Source of the DNA: a bacterium | GTDB taxonomy: Bacteria > Patescibacteriota > Gracilibacteria > Peribacterales > Peribacteraceae | Assembly: GCA_027592135.1 (NCBI GenBank) | Contig: JAQCIJ010000009.1 | Span: 1 to 34,603 of the forward strand | Length of the DNA stretch: 34,603 bases | Direction: 5' to 3' | Shown: positions 1 through 7,687 of the stretch, piece by piece | Position numbering within the stretch: the first letter of the stretch is position 1 | Layout of the letters: every line of letters starts with the position of its first letter | The notes under the pieces: model-generated | What the model saw: the letters and a program-made list of their open reading frames with translations, nothing else | The model's database searches: none | What the model was told of the DNA's origin: nothing | Translations under genes and position numbers: made by a program

Positions 1-3000
1 ATGTTCGCGACAACTCTATCCATTTTGTGTCTGTAACTTTCAGTAGCACCAAGACATCGTCTGGCCCTCTAATTTTGTAGTCTTCTTTTAGCACTAAGCT
101 CTTGGTTTTTCGCACAGTAATTTCGTGCTCTTCATCAAATCCTTGTAGGACGAGTATTTGGTTTACGGTACCGCCATCGATCTTGGCAAGAACATCAGTA
201 TCGTCACTGTTTTCTGTATCAATAAGATAGAAAGTTCCACCAATACTAATCTGCCCATCAGAGATCGTTTGCAGGTTTCCATTTTCTCCTAATTCTGGGA
301 GATGATTTTCTATATCTTCTACGCGCTTTTCAAGATTCGTAAGTCGAGATGCAAACAGTCCCATGGTTTCTCCAAGTGAGGATCCAAAGGAAAGTATGTC
401 AATCTCAGAATTTCGCACGTTTGTTACTAGCTCTTTGAGAGCTGCAATGACTACCATTTGCATTTCGATGCCAAAGCGGATTTTCTTAAAGCCATCTTCT
501 TGGTCAGATACGAGGTGTGGGAATACTTGCTCTAACTCCTGAGCAATAAGACCTACCGATGTGCCGTGTTCTGGGGCACCTGCTTTCCAGTCAAATTGTA
601 CAGGGTTTAAGAGTTCTACTTTCCCAAGCATTCCTTCAAGTGGCACAATATTTTCTTTTAGTCGCACATCAGAAAGACATGTTCCTCCAACAGTAGTGGT
701 ATCATCTGTCTGGAAACATCCAGTCACATCGATATCGCCCTCGACATCCAATGCATCGTTTGGTGTACCGGTACCAATATTGATACCAGTAGTACCCACA
801 GTCATCTTTGTAATACCATTTGCTTTGATAGAAAGTTTATCAGGAGTTCCTCCTGCATTTATAAATGCACCATCAGTATTATCACCACCCATATGCAAGA
901 ATCCAGCATTATTTGAGGAATCATCTCTCAATTGAATATGGGTAGTTTGTCCTGCTGTAGCATTGTCTACAGTGAGTGTCCCTGCTTCTATATGTAGGCT
1001 TGTAGCTGGTACATCAGTTCCGATACCGATACGTTCATTTATTGTATTCACATTAAAGACAGGATTTCCGCCATTTGCATCGTTAATTTGGAATGCTGTT
1101 GTAGAGTCTATGAGATTTCTAAATACTGCATAACCAGAACCAGAAAGAAGATCAGTAGAGTGAAGTGTGCTTCCAGAAATTGTTCCGACTACTTCAAGTT
1201 CTGTCTCTGGCGTATTGGTTTTGATACCCACTTTTTGATCATTGCTGACAAATATTGCAGGTTGTGCGTCTGCTGCATTTGAGAATACTTTGAATCGGTA
1301 GTCTGTTGTAGGGGATACAGAATATGCTGTAGGTGCTGTAGTAATATTATCCCCTGCAGGGTTGAGTCGTACCCAGTATTTATTTGTTACTTCAGAATTT
1401 ACACTTGTTACAGCCCAGTTTTCTGGATTGACGAATGTGACAGCTCCGTCTTGTGTCAGGTTACTTGTGGTATCTCTGTACCCGGTAACCGTCCATGCAC
1501 TTCCATTCCAGTATTCGACTTCAAATGTAATTCCTGCTCCTGCTACTGCTAGGTCGAAGTAGACAGTAAAGAATGGATCATCCATACCTATGTAGAATAG
1601 GTCATTACTTGGATTTTCTGCTGTAAAGATTGTAAATGCAGTACCACCAGTTGTTCGTGCTTCTGCAAGATTGTCAGCGTACGATACGCTATCGAAATTG
1701 TAGGCACCATTCAATCCTGGAGGATCAATTGCCAATGATCCACTTGTTGTTAGCGAATTATACGTATCGCGGAAGAGGTTGGTATCAAAGATATTTTTGT
1801 AGCCAAAGAGGATGTGAGGATTCTCTGATGCATTAGGAGTCGGCATACTTATACGCAAGCCTGGCTCGGATGTAGCTTCACTATCCACATCAACCGCAAT
1901 ACCATTTCCGTCGGTGTCCGCAAGGAATGTTGTCGCTGCACCATCCTGTTGCAAATGCATCACGGTTGTACTATCTGCATTAGCATGATCATTCTCGAGA
2001 TGGAATAAACTACGTTTACCTGTGTTACTTGAATTACTAATTCCCGTAAAGATCAGACCGGTTCCAGTAGTAAGAGCATTTGCATCGCCAATATCTATTA
2101 CTTTACCTGTAGTTAAGGTTGCAGCTGATATGTTGATGATGTCTGATGTTGTTGCCTCGGAGTCGATATCAAGAGCAATCCCTTCACCATCTTGGTTAAG
2201 GAACAGTGCTGCATTTGTTGTAAGGTTTTCAATAACAGCGTAACCAGATCCTGTAAGAAAACGACCAAAGTGTAGGTGTTCACCAGAGGCTGTTCCGACA
2301 ACTTCTAGAGCCAAATTACTGTCGATCGTATTTGCGGCAACGCCACCGACATCAATCAGCAAGCCACCAGTCATTGTATCTCCACCCGTTTCCACGTAGC
2401 GGTTATCGAAGAAGTTCTGGAGGGAGCCCGTGCCGGAGAATCCGCCTCCCCCACTTTGATCGGTTCCACAGCTAAACGTCCCGTCATCCGCGTTCCAGAG
2501 CAGCTTATCCGTCGAACCGGTATCACAATCACTTAGTCCTGCTCCGTAGAGTCCACTTTCTACTGCGAGAGAACCTGATGTGCTTAAGTGATCCTGCGCA
2601 TGAATTGTCGCACCAGAGATGGTTCCTATTACCTCAAGGTCATCATCGAAGATAAAGCTTGCGAGTGTTCTATCGTACGTAAGCCTCTTATTAAGAGATC
2701 CACCAAACTGTAGATACAAGTCTGCTGCGCTGTCGGTATCATCAATCGTTTGAAACGCCTCTGTATTGACAATAAGAGTAGGAGCCCAACTACTAGCAGC
2801 ACCAGCTACTTGTGGCAGTGCAATAAGGAAGAAGATTGATATATTGATAATTGCCGCAACCAGAGCCAATACGACTCCAGGCTTTTTCGAGAAATGTCCT
2901 CGCCATACACTTAGCATGCTACGCAATCCGCACAACATACAATGGTGATCTTTTCGCTTATCATTGCTAAAAAGTGCACTCTTTGGTGCATTCTCTAATG

Positions 3001-3202
3001 TTGAGAGATCATTCAGGTCTAGACGGTTATACCACCTATAGAATGTCGTTCGCGCTATACCAAACTCATTACAAGTTTTCGAAACTGTCTGATGTCCGGC
3101 AAAATCGACAAACCAACGCAAACGCTCTACCACCTCCGGATGATCACCCATTTGGTGTGCCCGTTCGAGAAGTGCCAGAAGTGTGTGTTTGTTTGGTGTC
3201 AT
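1..3202 (-). CDS. HTH-membrane-tail-fibre protein with peptidase S74 chaperone domain (3' end outside window)
   Basis: An uninterrupted minus-strand frame of 1067 codons that leaves the window at base 1 without a stop. From the ATG at 3202 the order is: a helix-turn-helix at about residues 25-75 (TVSKTCNEFGIARTTFYRWY, like the HTH of IS481/IS3-type transposases); a basic stretch; a membrane helix at about 108-130 (VVLALVAAIINISIFFLIAL) followed by AGA, a possible signal-peptidase site; and a long Thr/Gly/Asn-rich ectodomain with repeated LEVVGT-SG modules and fibre-like IGIGT-P motifs. Near residue 844 begins a peptidase S74 intramolecular chaperone domain (SDVRLKENI, then VGLIAQELEQVFP). The Ser844/Lys849 pair has the spacing of the S74 catalytic dyad, which trims trimeric tail spikes after folding. 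A start at 2938 would encode only the membrane and ectodomain part, but the frame is open to 3202 and a good promoter lies just upstream. The N-terminus should be cytoplasmic and the rest outside. The function is not known; autoregulation or surface sensing is inferred. Confidence 0.85.
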   Translation of the reverse strand, partial: MTPNKHTLLALLERAHQMGDHPEVVERLRWFVDFAGHQTVSKTCNEFGIARTTFYRWYNRLDLNDLSTLENAPKSALFSNDKRKDHHCMLCGLRSMLSVWRGHFSKKPGVVLALVAAIINISIFFLIALPQVAGAASSWAPTLIVNTEAFQTIDDTDSAADLYLQFGGSLNKRLTYDRTLASFIFDDDLEVIGTISGATIHAQDHLSTSGSLAVESGLYGAGLSDCDTGSTDKLLWNADDGTFSCGTDQSGGGGFSGTGSLQNFFDNRYVETGGDTMTGGLLIDVGGVAANTIDSNLALEVVGTASGEHLHFGRFLTGSGYAVIENLTTNAALFLNQDGEGIALDIDSEATTSDIINISAATLTTGKVIDIGDANALTTGTGLIFTGISNSSNTGKRSLFHLENDHANADSTTVMHLQQDGAATTFLADTDGNGIAVDVDSEATSEPGLRISMPTPNASENPHILFGYKNIFDTNLFRDTYNSLTTSGSLAIDPPGLNGAYNFDSVSYADNLAEARTTGGTAFTIFTAENPSNDLFYIGMDDPFFTVYFDLAVAGAGITFEVEYWNGSAWTVTGYRDTTSNLTQDGAVTFVNPENWAVTSVNSEVTNKYWVRLNPAGDNITTAPTAYSVSPTTDYRFKVFSNAADAQPAIFVSNDQKVGIKTNTPETELEVVGTISGSTLHSTDLLSGSGYAVFRNLIDSTTAFQINDANGGNPVFNVNTINERIGIGTDVPATSLHIEAGTLTVDNATAGQTTHIQLRDDSSNNAGFLHMGGDNTDGAFINAGGTPDKLSIKANGITKMTVGTTGINIGTGTPNDALDVEGDIDVTGCFQTDDTTTVGGTCLSDVRLKENIVPLEGMLGKVELLNPVQFDWKAGAPEHGTSVGLIAQELEQVFPHLVSDQEDGFKKIRFGIEMQMVVIAALKELVTNVRNSEIDILSFGSSLGETMGLFASRLTNLEKRVEDIENHLPELGENGNLQTISDGQISIGGTFYLIDTENSDDTDVLAKIDGGTVNQILVLQGFDEEHEITVRKTKSLVLKEDYKIRGPDDVLVLLKVTDTKWIELSRT

Positions 3203-3219
3203 GTCTGTATTTATTTGCC

Positions 3220-3229
3220 GTAGCGCTAC
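3220..3229. promoter_or_regulatory. Palindrome GTAGCGCTAC in the 5' leader (candidate operator)
   Basis: A perfect 10-bp palindrome lying about 10-20 bases downstream of the predicted transcription start of the HTH-S74 gene. The same 10-mer recurs at 3372-3381. The position fits a repressor site; binding by the protein's own HTH is an inference. Confidence 0.5.
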
Positions 3230-3245
3230 ATCGACAAATCACATT

Positions 3246-3274
3246 ATTATAGCAGAAATAAGACATTTTTTCAA
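3246..3274 (-). promoter_or_regulatory. Promoter of the HTH-S74 gene
   Basis: On the minus strand TTGAAA (3274-3269) is followed by a 17-bp spacer and a consensus TATAAT (3251-3246). The predicted transcription start near 3239 gives a leader of about 37 nt to the ATG at 3202. Confidence 0.75.
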
Positions 3275-3360
3275 TATATAGGGCTTAATCGGCCCGTACT
3301 GACAAAATACGGTATATATCAAATATCTAGAAAAGGGGACTGAAACGGCGATTTCTAACA

Positions 3361-3381
3361 GTAGCGGTACTGTAGCGCTAC
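3361..3381. promoter_or_regulatory. Tandem GTAGCGGTAC / GTAGCGCTAC sites (candidate upstream operator)
   Basis: Two 10-mers spaced 11 bp apart, one helical turn. The second is identical to the palindrome in the leader of the HTH-S74 gene and the first differs by one base. They lie about 90-110 bp upstream of the -35 box. The rest of the 3275-3503 gap shows no convincing gene. Confidence 0.45.
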
Positions 3382-3503
3382 AAATCAAAACGGTAGTACT
3401 TTTCTAGAAAAATGGCCTGCTAACCGAAGCTGCAGCGACTCAACAGCAAAACAAAATATCACCCGCAAAAGGCTATGGATGACAACCTGCGCTGCGCGAA
3501 GGT

Positions 3504-3593
3504 TGGCGGAGGGAGGGGGATTCGAACCCCCGAGACCCTTGCGGGCCTAACGGTTTTCAAGACCGTCGCATTCGACCACTCTGCCATCCCTCC
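3504..3593 (-). tRNA. tRNA-Ser (anticodon UGA)
   Basis: Minus-strand type II tRNA with acceptor GGAGGGA/TCCCTCC, anticodon loop containing TGA, a long variable arm, T-loop GGTTCGAATCC, discriminator G and an encoded CCA (3506-3504). The mature body is 3507-3593. Confidence 0.95.
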
Positions 3594-3647
3594 ACGGCGC
3601 AGTATAAAGGGAAGACTAATGTCGGCATAGAGAACTTTGCTAAGTTT

Positions 3648-5972
3648 TTACCTGGTTAGAGAGTCACTAATTCGGTCAGTAAGGTCTGTATTACTAGGGA
3701 GCTCTTCTGGGGGGCATTCTCGGTCTGCCCAGTATTCTCGCAATATATTGATATATCCATGCTCAGAGATCAGCCTATCTGCAAAGGATTTAGCAGTTTC
3801 TGAAAATCGTGACTGAGTCATGTTTTTCGTTAATTGATATATACAAGAGACAAATGCATCTTCACCACCACAGACTTCAGATCGCACTTCGTCTTGAATT
3901 GCATCGGCGATACTATCACTATCGATACCAGCCATGAGGTACAAGTCTTTTGCAGGAGCAGAAGGGAAATAGTGGTTTGCTCCAAGGCGTCGCAAAGAGC
4001 AGGGGAGTGCGAAGTCGGCAATAATATCAGCAACTTGTGTCGCGAGCCCTCCTTCGGAGTTGTGGTCTTCTACAACTATCAAGTGGCCGGTCTCTAGAGC
4101 TGCTTGAATAATTGTTGCAGAATCAATCGGCCGAATGCACGAGACATTAAGAACACGGACAGAGAGATCTTTCGAAAGTTCATTTGTCAGAAGAAACTCA
4201 GCAGCTGCAACTGCACTGTGTACAGGTATTCCGGTTGCAATTACCGTGATGTCATCTTCTACGGTTCCTTTTCCACGGATCAAATCTATTTTTCCATCAA
4301 ACGCATAATCATCACCATAGATAATTTCTCCATTGGGAGACGTAAACTGCTCGTGACCGTCGCGAGGGAAGAATGTGTAAATACTAACGTGACCTTCACA
4401 GATTTTCTCGATAGCTTTTTCTGCCATGGCAGCAGCTTGATTACTATCGGCACTCATCCAGACTTCGGTATTATCAAAAGGAATGTTTAGGTAGTGGCGC
4501 TCTTGGTGCGTCTCGCCGTCTTCTCCAACAGAAAGACCTGCGTGTGTGCAGTCGTTAATTATTCCACAACGCGTGTGGCCACAGTTCACGTCGATCAGTC
4601 TTGCATTTGCTCTTGCTTCGTTTGTTCCGAAAGCTGCGAATGTGTACGTGACAGGAAGAAGCCCGGTCTGGCGCATCCCTGCAGCCATCATGTACATGTT
4701 CGCTTCTGCTACTCCTACATTTACGCAGCGATCTGGAAATTCCTTTCCAACCGTATCAAAACCTCCAGAGCCTGCGAGGTCTGCATGCAGTACCATTATG
4801 CGGTCATCAACTTTCATCATATTCAGTAGATGCAATGCACCGAATTCTTTTCGGGCAGCTCCTTTTTCGGTCATCACACTTCTCTTATATCCTTTGAGGT
4901 TTGGTATAAGCTCAATATCAGTTTTTACTGGTAACGCATCTCCTATCTCTCCATACCGTTTTTGTTCTGCAGTATAAAACTTCTGATAATGCTCTACTGC
5001 CTCATCGAGTGGCTCAAGATCTTTTAGTGCTTCTGTAGCTTCATCTTTAGAAAGAGGAGATCCGTGAAAGTTCTTGGATCCTGTATTGGACCCTTCTTCC
5101 ATAAGGGCAATCCCATGACCCATTGTCGTGTAATAACAGATGAAGATTGGTTTTCCGTTACCGACCAAGGTGTTTGCTTTTTCGATAGCAGCTTTTACTT
5201 GCGAAGGATTATTTCCATTCTGTACCTCGATGACATTCCATCCAGAGGCAGCAGCAATTGCAGCAAAATCTGCAGCTACTGTCTCGGTTGGCACTCCAGA
5301 AAGCTGAATGTCGTTCCAGTCTCCATGCACTATCAAATTATCTAACTGCAAATGAGCAGCAAGTCTGAATGCTTCTTGCACTTGCCCTTCTTGGCTGTCT
5401 CCATCAGCAAGTAATACATCCACTACTCCTGGTTTATTCTGATGCTTTAAGCCAAAGGCAGTCCCTAGTCCGTGGCTTACAGCTTTTCCGAGAGGACCAG
5501 TCCCAAAAGGAATATCGCCGATACCCGCTTCTATATGACCGGGTAATCCAGACGGTGTGCGAAAGGTATCAATAATTTTTTGTGGATGGCGTAACCTCTC
5601 GTCTCCTTTATCTCTGCCAAAAAGATAGATCAAACCATAAGCAAGGACAGAAAGATGTCCGGGGCTCATCCGTAGTGGTTGGTCTATATCAGGACTTCGC
5701 ATCTTATAGACCCAGTAGCAAAGAGTGAATGCAGAGAGGGGACCACCAGGGTGACCGGACTTATGCGTAAGTGGTGCCATGACAGCCAAGTGGCAGATAA
5801 TGGTATGTGCTATTTCGTATTGTGATACTTCTTCTGGGCTTAAAGGCTTTGCATCATCTGGTCCAATCCAGAAACGCTCACCAGGATTTGCAGCAGCTGC
5901 AATTCTTTGAAGTGACATCGGTACTTCGTGTGGGTCTTTGCCTGTAAGAGAAGCTGAATCTGGACGTGTCAT
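3648..5972 (-). CDS. tkt: Transketolase
   Basis: A thiamine-diphosphate enzyme of 774 residues that moves two-carbon units between sugar phosphates in the non-oxidative pentose phosphate pathway (cytoplasm). Visible motifs are HKSGHPGGPLSA near residue 70, the ThDP/Mg motif DGDSQEGQ followed by the Asn of WNDIQ, the NFHGSPLS loop, the pyrimidine-domain glutamate in VGVAEANM, THAGLSVGEDGETHQ, and the C-terminal IVVEDHNSEGGLATQ segment. It is about 100 residues longer than E. coli TktA, with extra N- and C-terminal sequence. The ATG at 5972 is taken; the Met at residue 19 is an alternative. No clear Shine-Dalgarno is seen. Transaldolase and 6-phosphogluconate dehydrogenase lie in the same 7 kb, which supports a pentose phosphate role. 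Confidence 0.9.
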   Translation of the reverse strand: MTRPDSASLTGKDPHEVPMSLQRIAAAANPGERFWIGPDDAKPLSPEEVSQYEIAHTIICHLAVMAPLTHKSGHPGGPLSAFTLCYWVYKMRSPDIDQPLRMSPGHLSVLAYGLIYLFGRDKGDERLRHPQKIIDTFRTPSGLPGHIEAGIGDIPFGTGPLGKAVSHGLGTAFGLKHQNKPGVVDVLLADGDSQEGQVQEAFRLAAHLQLDNLIVHGDWNDIQLSGVPTETVAADFAAIAAASGWNVIEVQNGNNPSQVKAAIEKANTLVGNGKPIFICYYTTMGHGIALMEEGSNTGSKNFHGSPLSKDEATEALKDLEPLDEAVEHYQKFYTAEQKRYGEIGDALPVKTDIELIPNLKGYKRSVMTEKGAARKEFGALHLLNMMKVDDRIMVLHADLAGSGGFDTVGKEFPDRCVNVGVAEANMYMMAAGMRQTGLLPVTYTFAAFGTNEARANARLIDVNCGHTRCGIINDCTHAGLSVGEDGETHQERHYLNIPFDNTEVWMSADSNQAAAMAEKAIEKICEGHVSIYTFFPRDGHEQFTSPNGEIIYGDDYAFDGKIDLIRGKGTVEDDITVIATGIPVHSAVAAAEFLLTNELSKDLSVRVLNVSCIRPIDSATIIQAALETGHLIVVEDHNSEGGLATQVADIIADFALPCSLRRLGANHYFPSAPAKDLYLMAGIDSDSIADAIQDEVRSEVCGGEDAFVSCIYQLTKNMTQSRFSETAKSFADRLISEHGYINILREYWADRECPPEELPSNTDLTDRISDSLTR

Positions 5973-5989
5973 TTGCTGAAGTGTAAAGA

Positions 5990-6059
5990 GGAAAACGGAA
6001 AACGGAAAGAGATTCTTCGAATAGATTGTAATCTATTTATCCACTTTCCACTTTCCACT
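5990..6059. repeat. Small element with inverted heptamer repeats around a palindrome
   Basis: GGAAAAC twice plus GGAAA (5990-6008) face CCACTTT twice plus CCACT (6041-6059), so similar heptamers sit in inverted orientation. Between them is AATAGATT-GT-AATCTATT (6020-6037), an 8-bp stem with a 2-base loop. The arrangement resembles the repeat flanks of the four-helix-bundle genes in this window but holds no gene. It could be a non-autonomous or decayed relative. Confidence 0.55.
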
Positions 6060-6282
6060 GAAAATAAGAGGGGAGTTGAACAGGTAAAATAATCGAAACT
6101 GAAGACAATTAGTGTTCACCCCCTGCGCTAGCCAAATTGCTGATTCAGTAGGGAATTTTTGCTCTATAGTAGTCCCCTATTATTTGTTAAAAATTGTATA
6201 CATATCTTACTGCAGAACTTTTCAGACTTGGCAACCCCTAAGAGCTTGTCGAGGAGGCAAAAACGACTAAACTACGTAGGTT

Positions 6283-6378
6283 ATGAAACGACCTTCATTC
6301 AACCAAAAACAGCTACCATTGATGCAAATCAATATCTCGGCAATCCTCATGCTTAGCCTTTTGATGCTCGCAGTTTAG
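6283..6378 (+). CDS. Possible 31-residue hydrophobic peptide
   Basis: ATG at 6283 to TAG at 6378. The product has a basic, polar N-terminus (MKRPSFNQKQLPL) and then a short hydrophobic helix (ISAILMLSLLMLAV). It stops at the left repeat flank of the four-helix-bundle cassette. A GAGGAGG lies about 26 bases upstream, too far for normal initiation. It could be a genuine small membrane peptide, or the surviving N-terminal signal region of a gene cut by insertion of the cassette. No family is recognised. The remainder of 6060-6282 shows nothing convincing. Confidence 0.3.
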   Translation: MKRPSFNQKQLPLMQINISAILMLSLLMLAV

Positions 6379-6411
6379 GGTTTGAAAGATATTGGTTTGA
6401 AAGCTTGAAAG
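6379..6411. repeat. Left repeat flank of four-helix-bundle cassette 1
   Basis: GGTTTGAAAG at 6379-6388 and 6394-6403, then CTTGAAAG. These are the inverse complement of the CCTTCAAA octamers on the other side of the gene, so the gene is bracketed by inverted simple repeats. Confidence 0.6.
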
Positions 6412-6413
6412 CT

Positions 6414-6803
6414 TTAATGTTTTGTGTGTGTAGATCTTGATGGGTGACTATGAAGATAGTGCATTAAGCTTCCAAGTTTATTTCCAATTACTATGCAGCG
6501 ATCGTAAGAAATTGTAAATGCTGCTATATCAAAATACTGAGCATCTAGTCCGTAATATAACTGAGAACGAACTTCTGCTGCAGATCTTTTTGCATAACTA
6601 AGAAATTTTGCAAATTCAGCATTGGTATATGAATCATTCCCTTCTGCAATATTAGACATTACTGAAAGTCCCGCTCTTAAGATTTGATCTTTCCAACCAA
6701 GATCATACTTAGCACTATTTGAAGTACACAGTTTGCGTAGCTCTTGAACAAGAATTCTAGATTCTTTCCACGCGTCGATTTCTTCAAAAGATTTAAATGA
6801 CAT
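6414..6803 (-). CDS. Four-helix bundle protein (S23 / 23S rRNA-intervening-sequence family), copy 1
   Basis: A 129-residue all-helical protein with the family signature: F-K-S-F-E-E-I-D-A-W-K near the N-terminus, then DQILRAGLSVMSNIAEG, then FLSYAKRSAAEVRSQLYYGLD. The family was named from proteins encoded in 23S rRNA intervening sequences and is related to the Avd accessory protein of diversity-generating retroelements; its biochemical role here is unknown. I chose the ATG at 6803 rather than the TTG at 6812 because the 20 bases up to it (TGGTGTACTAT-G-TCACCATG) recur before the paralogue at 8430, and because the predicted transcription start is near 6805. It is bracketed by inverted octamer repeats and lies between unrelated genes, so it looks like an inserted cassette. 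Confidence 0.85.
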   Translation of the reverse strand: MSFKSFEEIDAWKESRILVQELRKLCTSNSAKYDLGWKDQILRAGLSVMSNIAEGNDSYTNAEFAKFLSYAKRSAAEVRSQLYYGLDAQYFDIAAFTISYDRCIVIGNKLGSLMHYLHSHPSRSTHTKH

Positions 6804-6811
6804 GGTGAACA

Positions 6812-6840
6812 ATAGTACACCAGTTTTTACAATCCTTCAA
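6812..6840 (-). promoter_or_regulatory. Promoter of four-helix-bundle gene 1, -35 inside the tandem repeat
   Basis: On the minus strand TTGAAG (6840-6835), supplied by the octamer repeat, a 17-bp spacer and TACTAT (6817-6812). The predicted start near 6805 is 2 bases before the ATG, giving a leaderless mRNA. Confidence 0.55.
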
Positions 6841-6873
6841 TCCTTCAAACCTTCAAACCTTCAAACCTTCAAA
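6834..6873. repeat. CCTTCAAA tandem octamer array
   Basis: Five 8-bp units (the first CCTTCAAT, the rest CCTTCAAA) forming the upstream flank of four-helix-bundle gene 1. The array runs into the 3' end of the C39-like gene and supplies its TGA stop at 6871-6869. Confidence 0.85.
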
Positions 6874-7597
6874 CCTTTTTTTCAATAATCAACATCCTCT
6901 TTGGCCCTGTGCGGATCTCTTCTTTGACACCTGTCCAGTCGTGGATCGCATCGATAAGCACGCGGTGTTTGTACGTATAGTCAAATCCCCTCTTAGTTCC
7001 GGGGTCATTTGTGTAGAAATGTCGCCAGTTGTATCCAGTAATCACGAGCATGTGGTACCACGGCCCCTGACCTGAGAAGTTGGGGTTACCAAGTTCGCGA
7101 CCTGCAGCAGGAACTATCACAGGGTTTCCTTTAGAGAGTTCATGCATAATAGATTCTTTTGTGACATCGTCACTTATACGCGTTTGGTAACCGTAGTATT
7201 CCTCGACAATCGCTGCGAGTTGATCAAGAGATACATCGTACTTATAACCATGAGATTCTTCCCATGTAGTAAGCTGCAAAATTTCTCGGTTTGCCTGTGC
7301 AGGTGTGAGCTCTGCATTCCGCAGGAAGTAATCTACCATAATAACAGACGCTTCTTCGCAAGCTTCTTGATAGGGGTTGTCCCAGTTGGCTTCTGGTGCC
7401 TGAGAAGTAAATGGCACATCGAGATACGCTTTGCTTGGGAGAGTGATCTCTTGAATAACTTGCTCTTCTGGCACGATTTCTTCGTCAAATTCAAAGTGTA
7501 CCTTTGCTTCGGAAGAAGGTTCTAGATCTACTTCAATCGTCGATGCAGTGCATCCTGTAAGGAGAATCGCCGATAGGAACCCAATCTGTATATTCAT
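6869..7597 (-). CDS. C39-like papain-fold peptidase, predicted lipoprotein
   Basis: 242 residues. A lipoprotein signal ends in LLTGC (Cys16), so the protein should be anchored outside the cytoplasmic membrane. After an acidic linker, the C39-like (Peptidase_C39_2 type) domain begins with VPFTSQAPEANW. The candidate catalytic set is Gln66, Cys80 in QEACEEAS, His182 in WYHMLVITGY and Asn197/Asp198 in TNDPG. Such domains occur in secreted cysteine peptidases that act on peptides or cell-wall material; the substrate here is unknown. The stop codon lies within the CCTTCAAA array, so the last residues may have been altered by insertion of the neighbouring cassette. It is divergent from transaldolase with a 90-bp gap that holds the transaldolase promoter. 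Confidence 0.8.
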   Translation of the reverse strand: MNIQIGFLSAILLTGCTASTIEVDLEPSSEAKVHFEFDEEIVPEEQVIQEITLPSKAYLDVPFTSQAPEANWDNPYQEACEEASVIMVDYFLRNAELTPAQANREILQLTTWEESHGYKYDVSLDQLAAIVEEYYGYQTRISDDVTKESIMHELSKGNPVIVPAAGRELGNPNFSGQGPWYHMLVITGYNWRHFYTNDPGTKRGFDYTYKHRVLIDAIHDWTGVKEEIRTGPKRMLIIEKKV

Positions 7598-7633
7598 ATA
7601 TGTAACATTTGTTACAGGCTAGCTTTTTTGGGC

Positions 7634-7662
7634 TTAAAATCCAGTAAATTTTACTCTATAAT
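7634..7662 (+). promoter_or_regulatory. Promoter of transaldolase
   Basis: TTAAAA (7634-7639), 17-bp spacer, TATAAT (7657-7662). The predicted start near 7669 gives a leader of about 19 nt without a Shine-Dalgarno, and rules out a start at 7628. Confidence 0.6.
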
Positions 7663-7687
7663 GCGAGTAATTTTCCCCCCTAGATTC

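Noticed and set aside
561-935. Plus-strand 124-codon ORF
   Set aside because: It lies antisense to the S74 domain and fibre region; the minus-strand translation carries the family motifs.
2974-3252. Plus-strand 92-codon ORF
   Set aside because: It is antisense to the HTH part of the S74 protein, which has a recognisable motif and a consensus promoter; the plus-strand product resembles nothing.
6225-6290. Possible riboswitch (GGCAACCCC ... GAGGAGGCAAAA ... ATG) before the 31-residue ORF
   Set aside because: Some words recall cyclic-di-GMP-I aptamers, but the conserved core and helices cannot be matched by eye.
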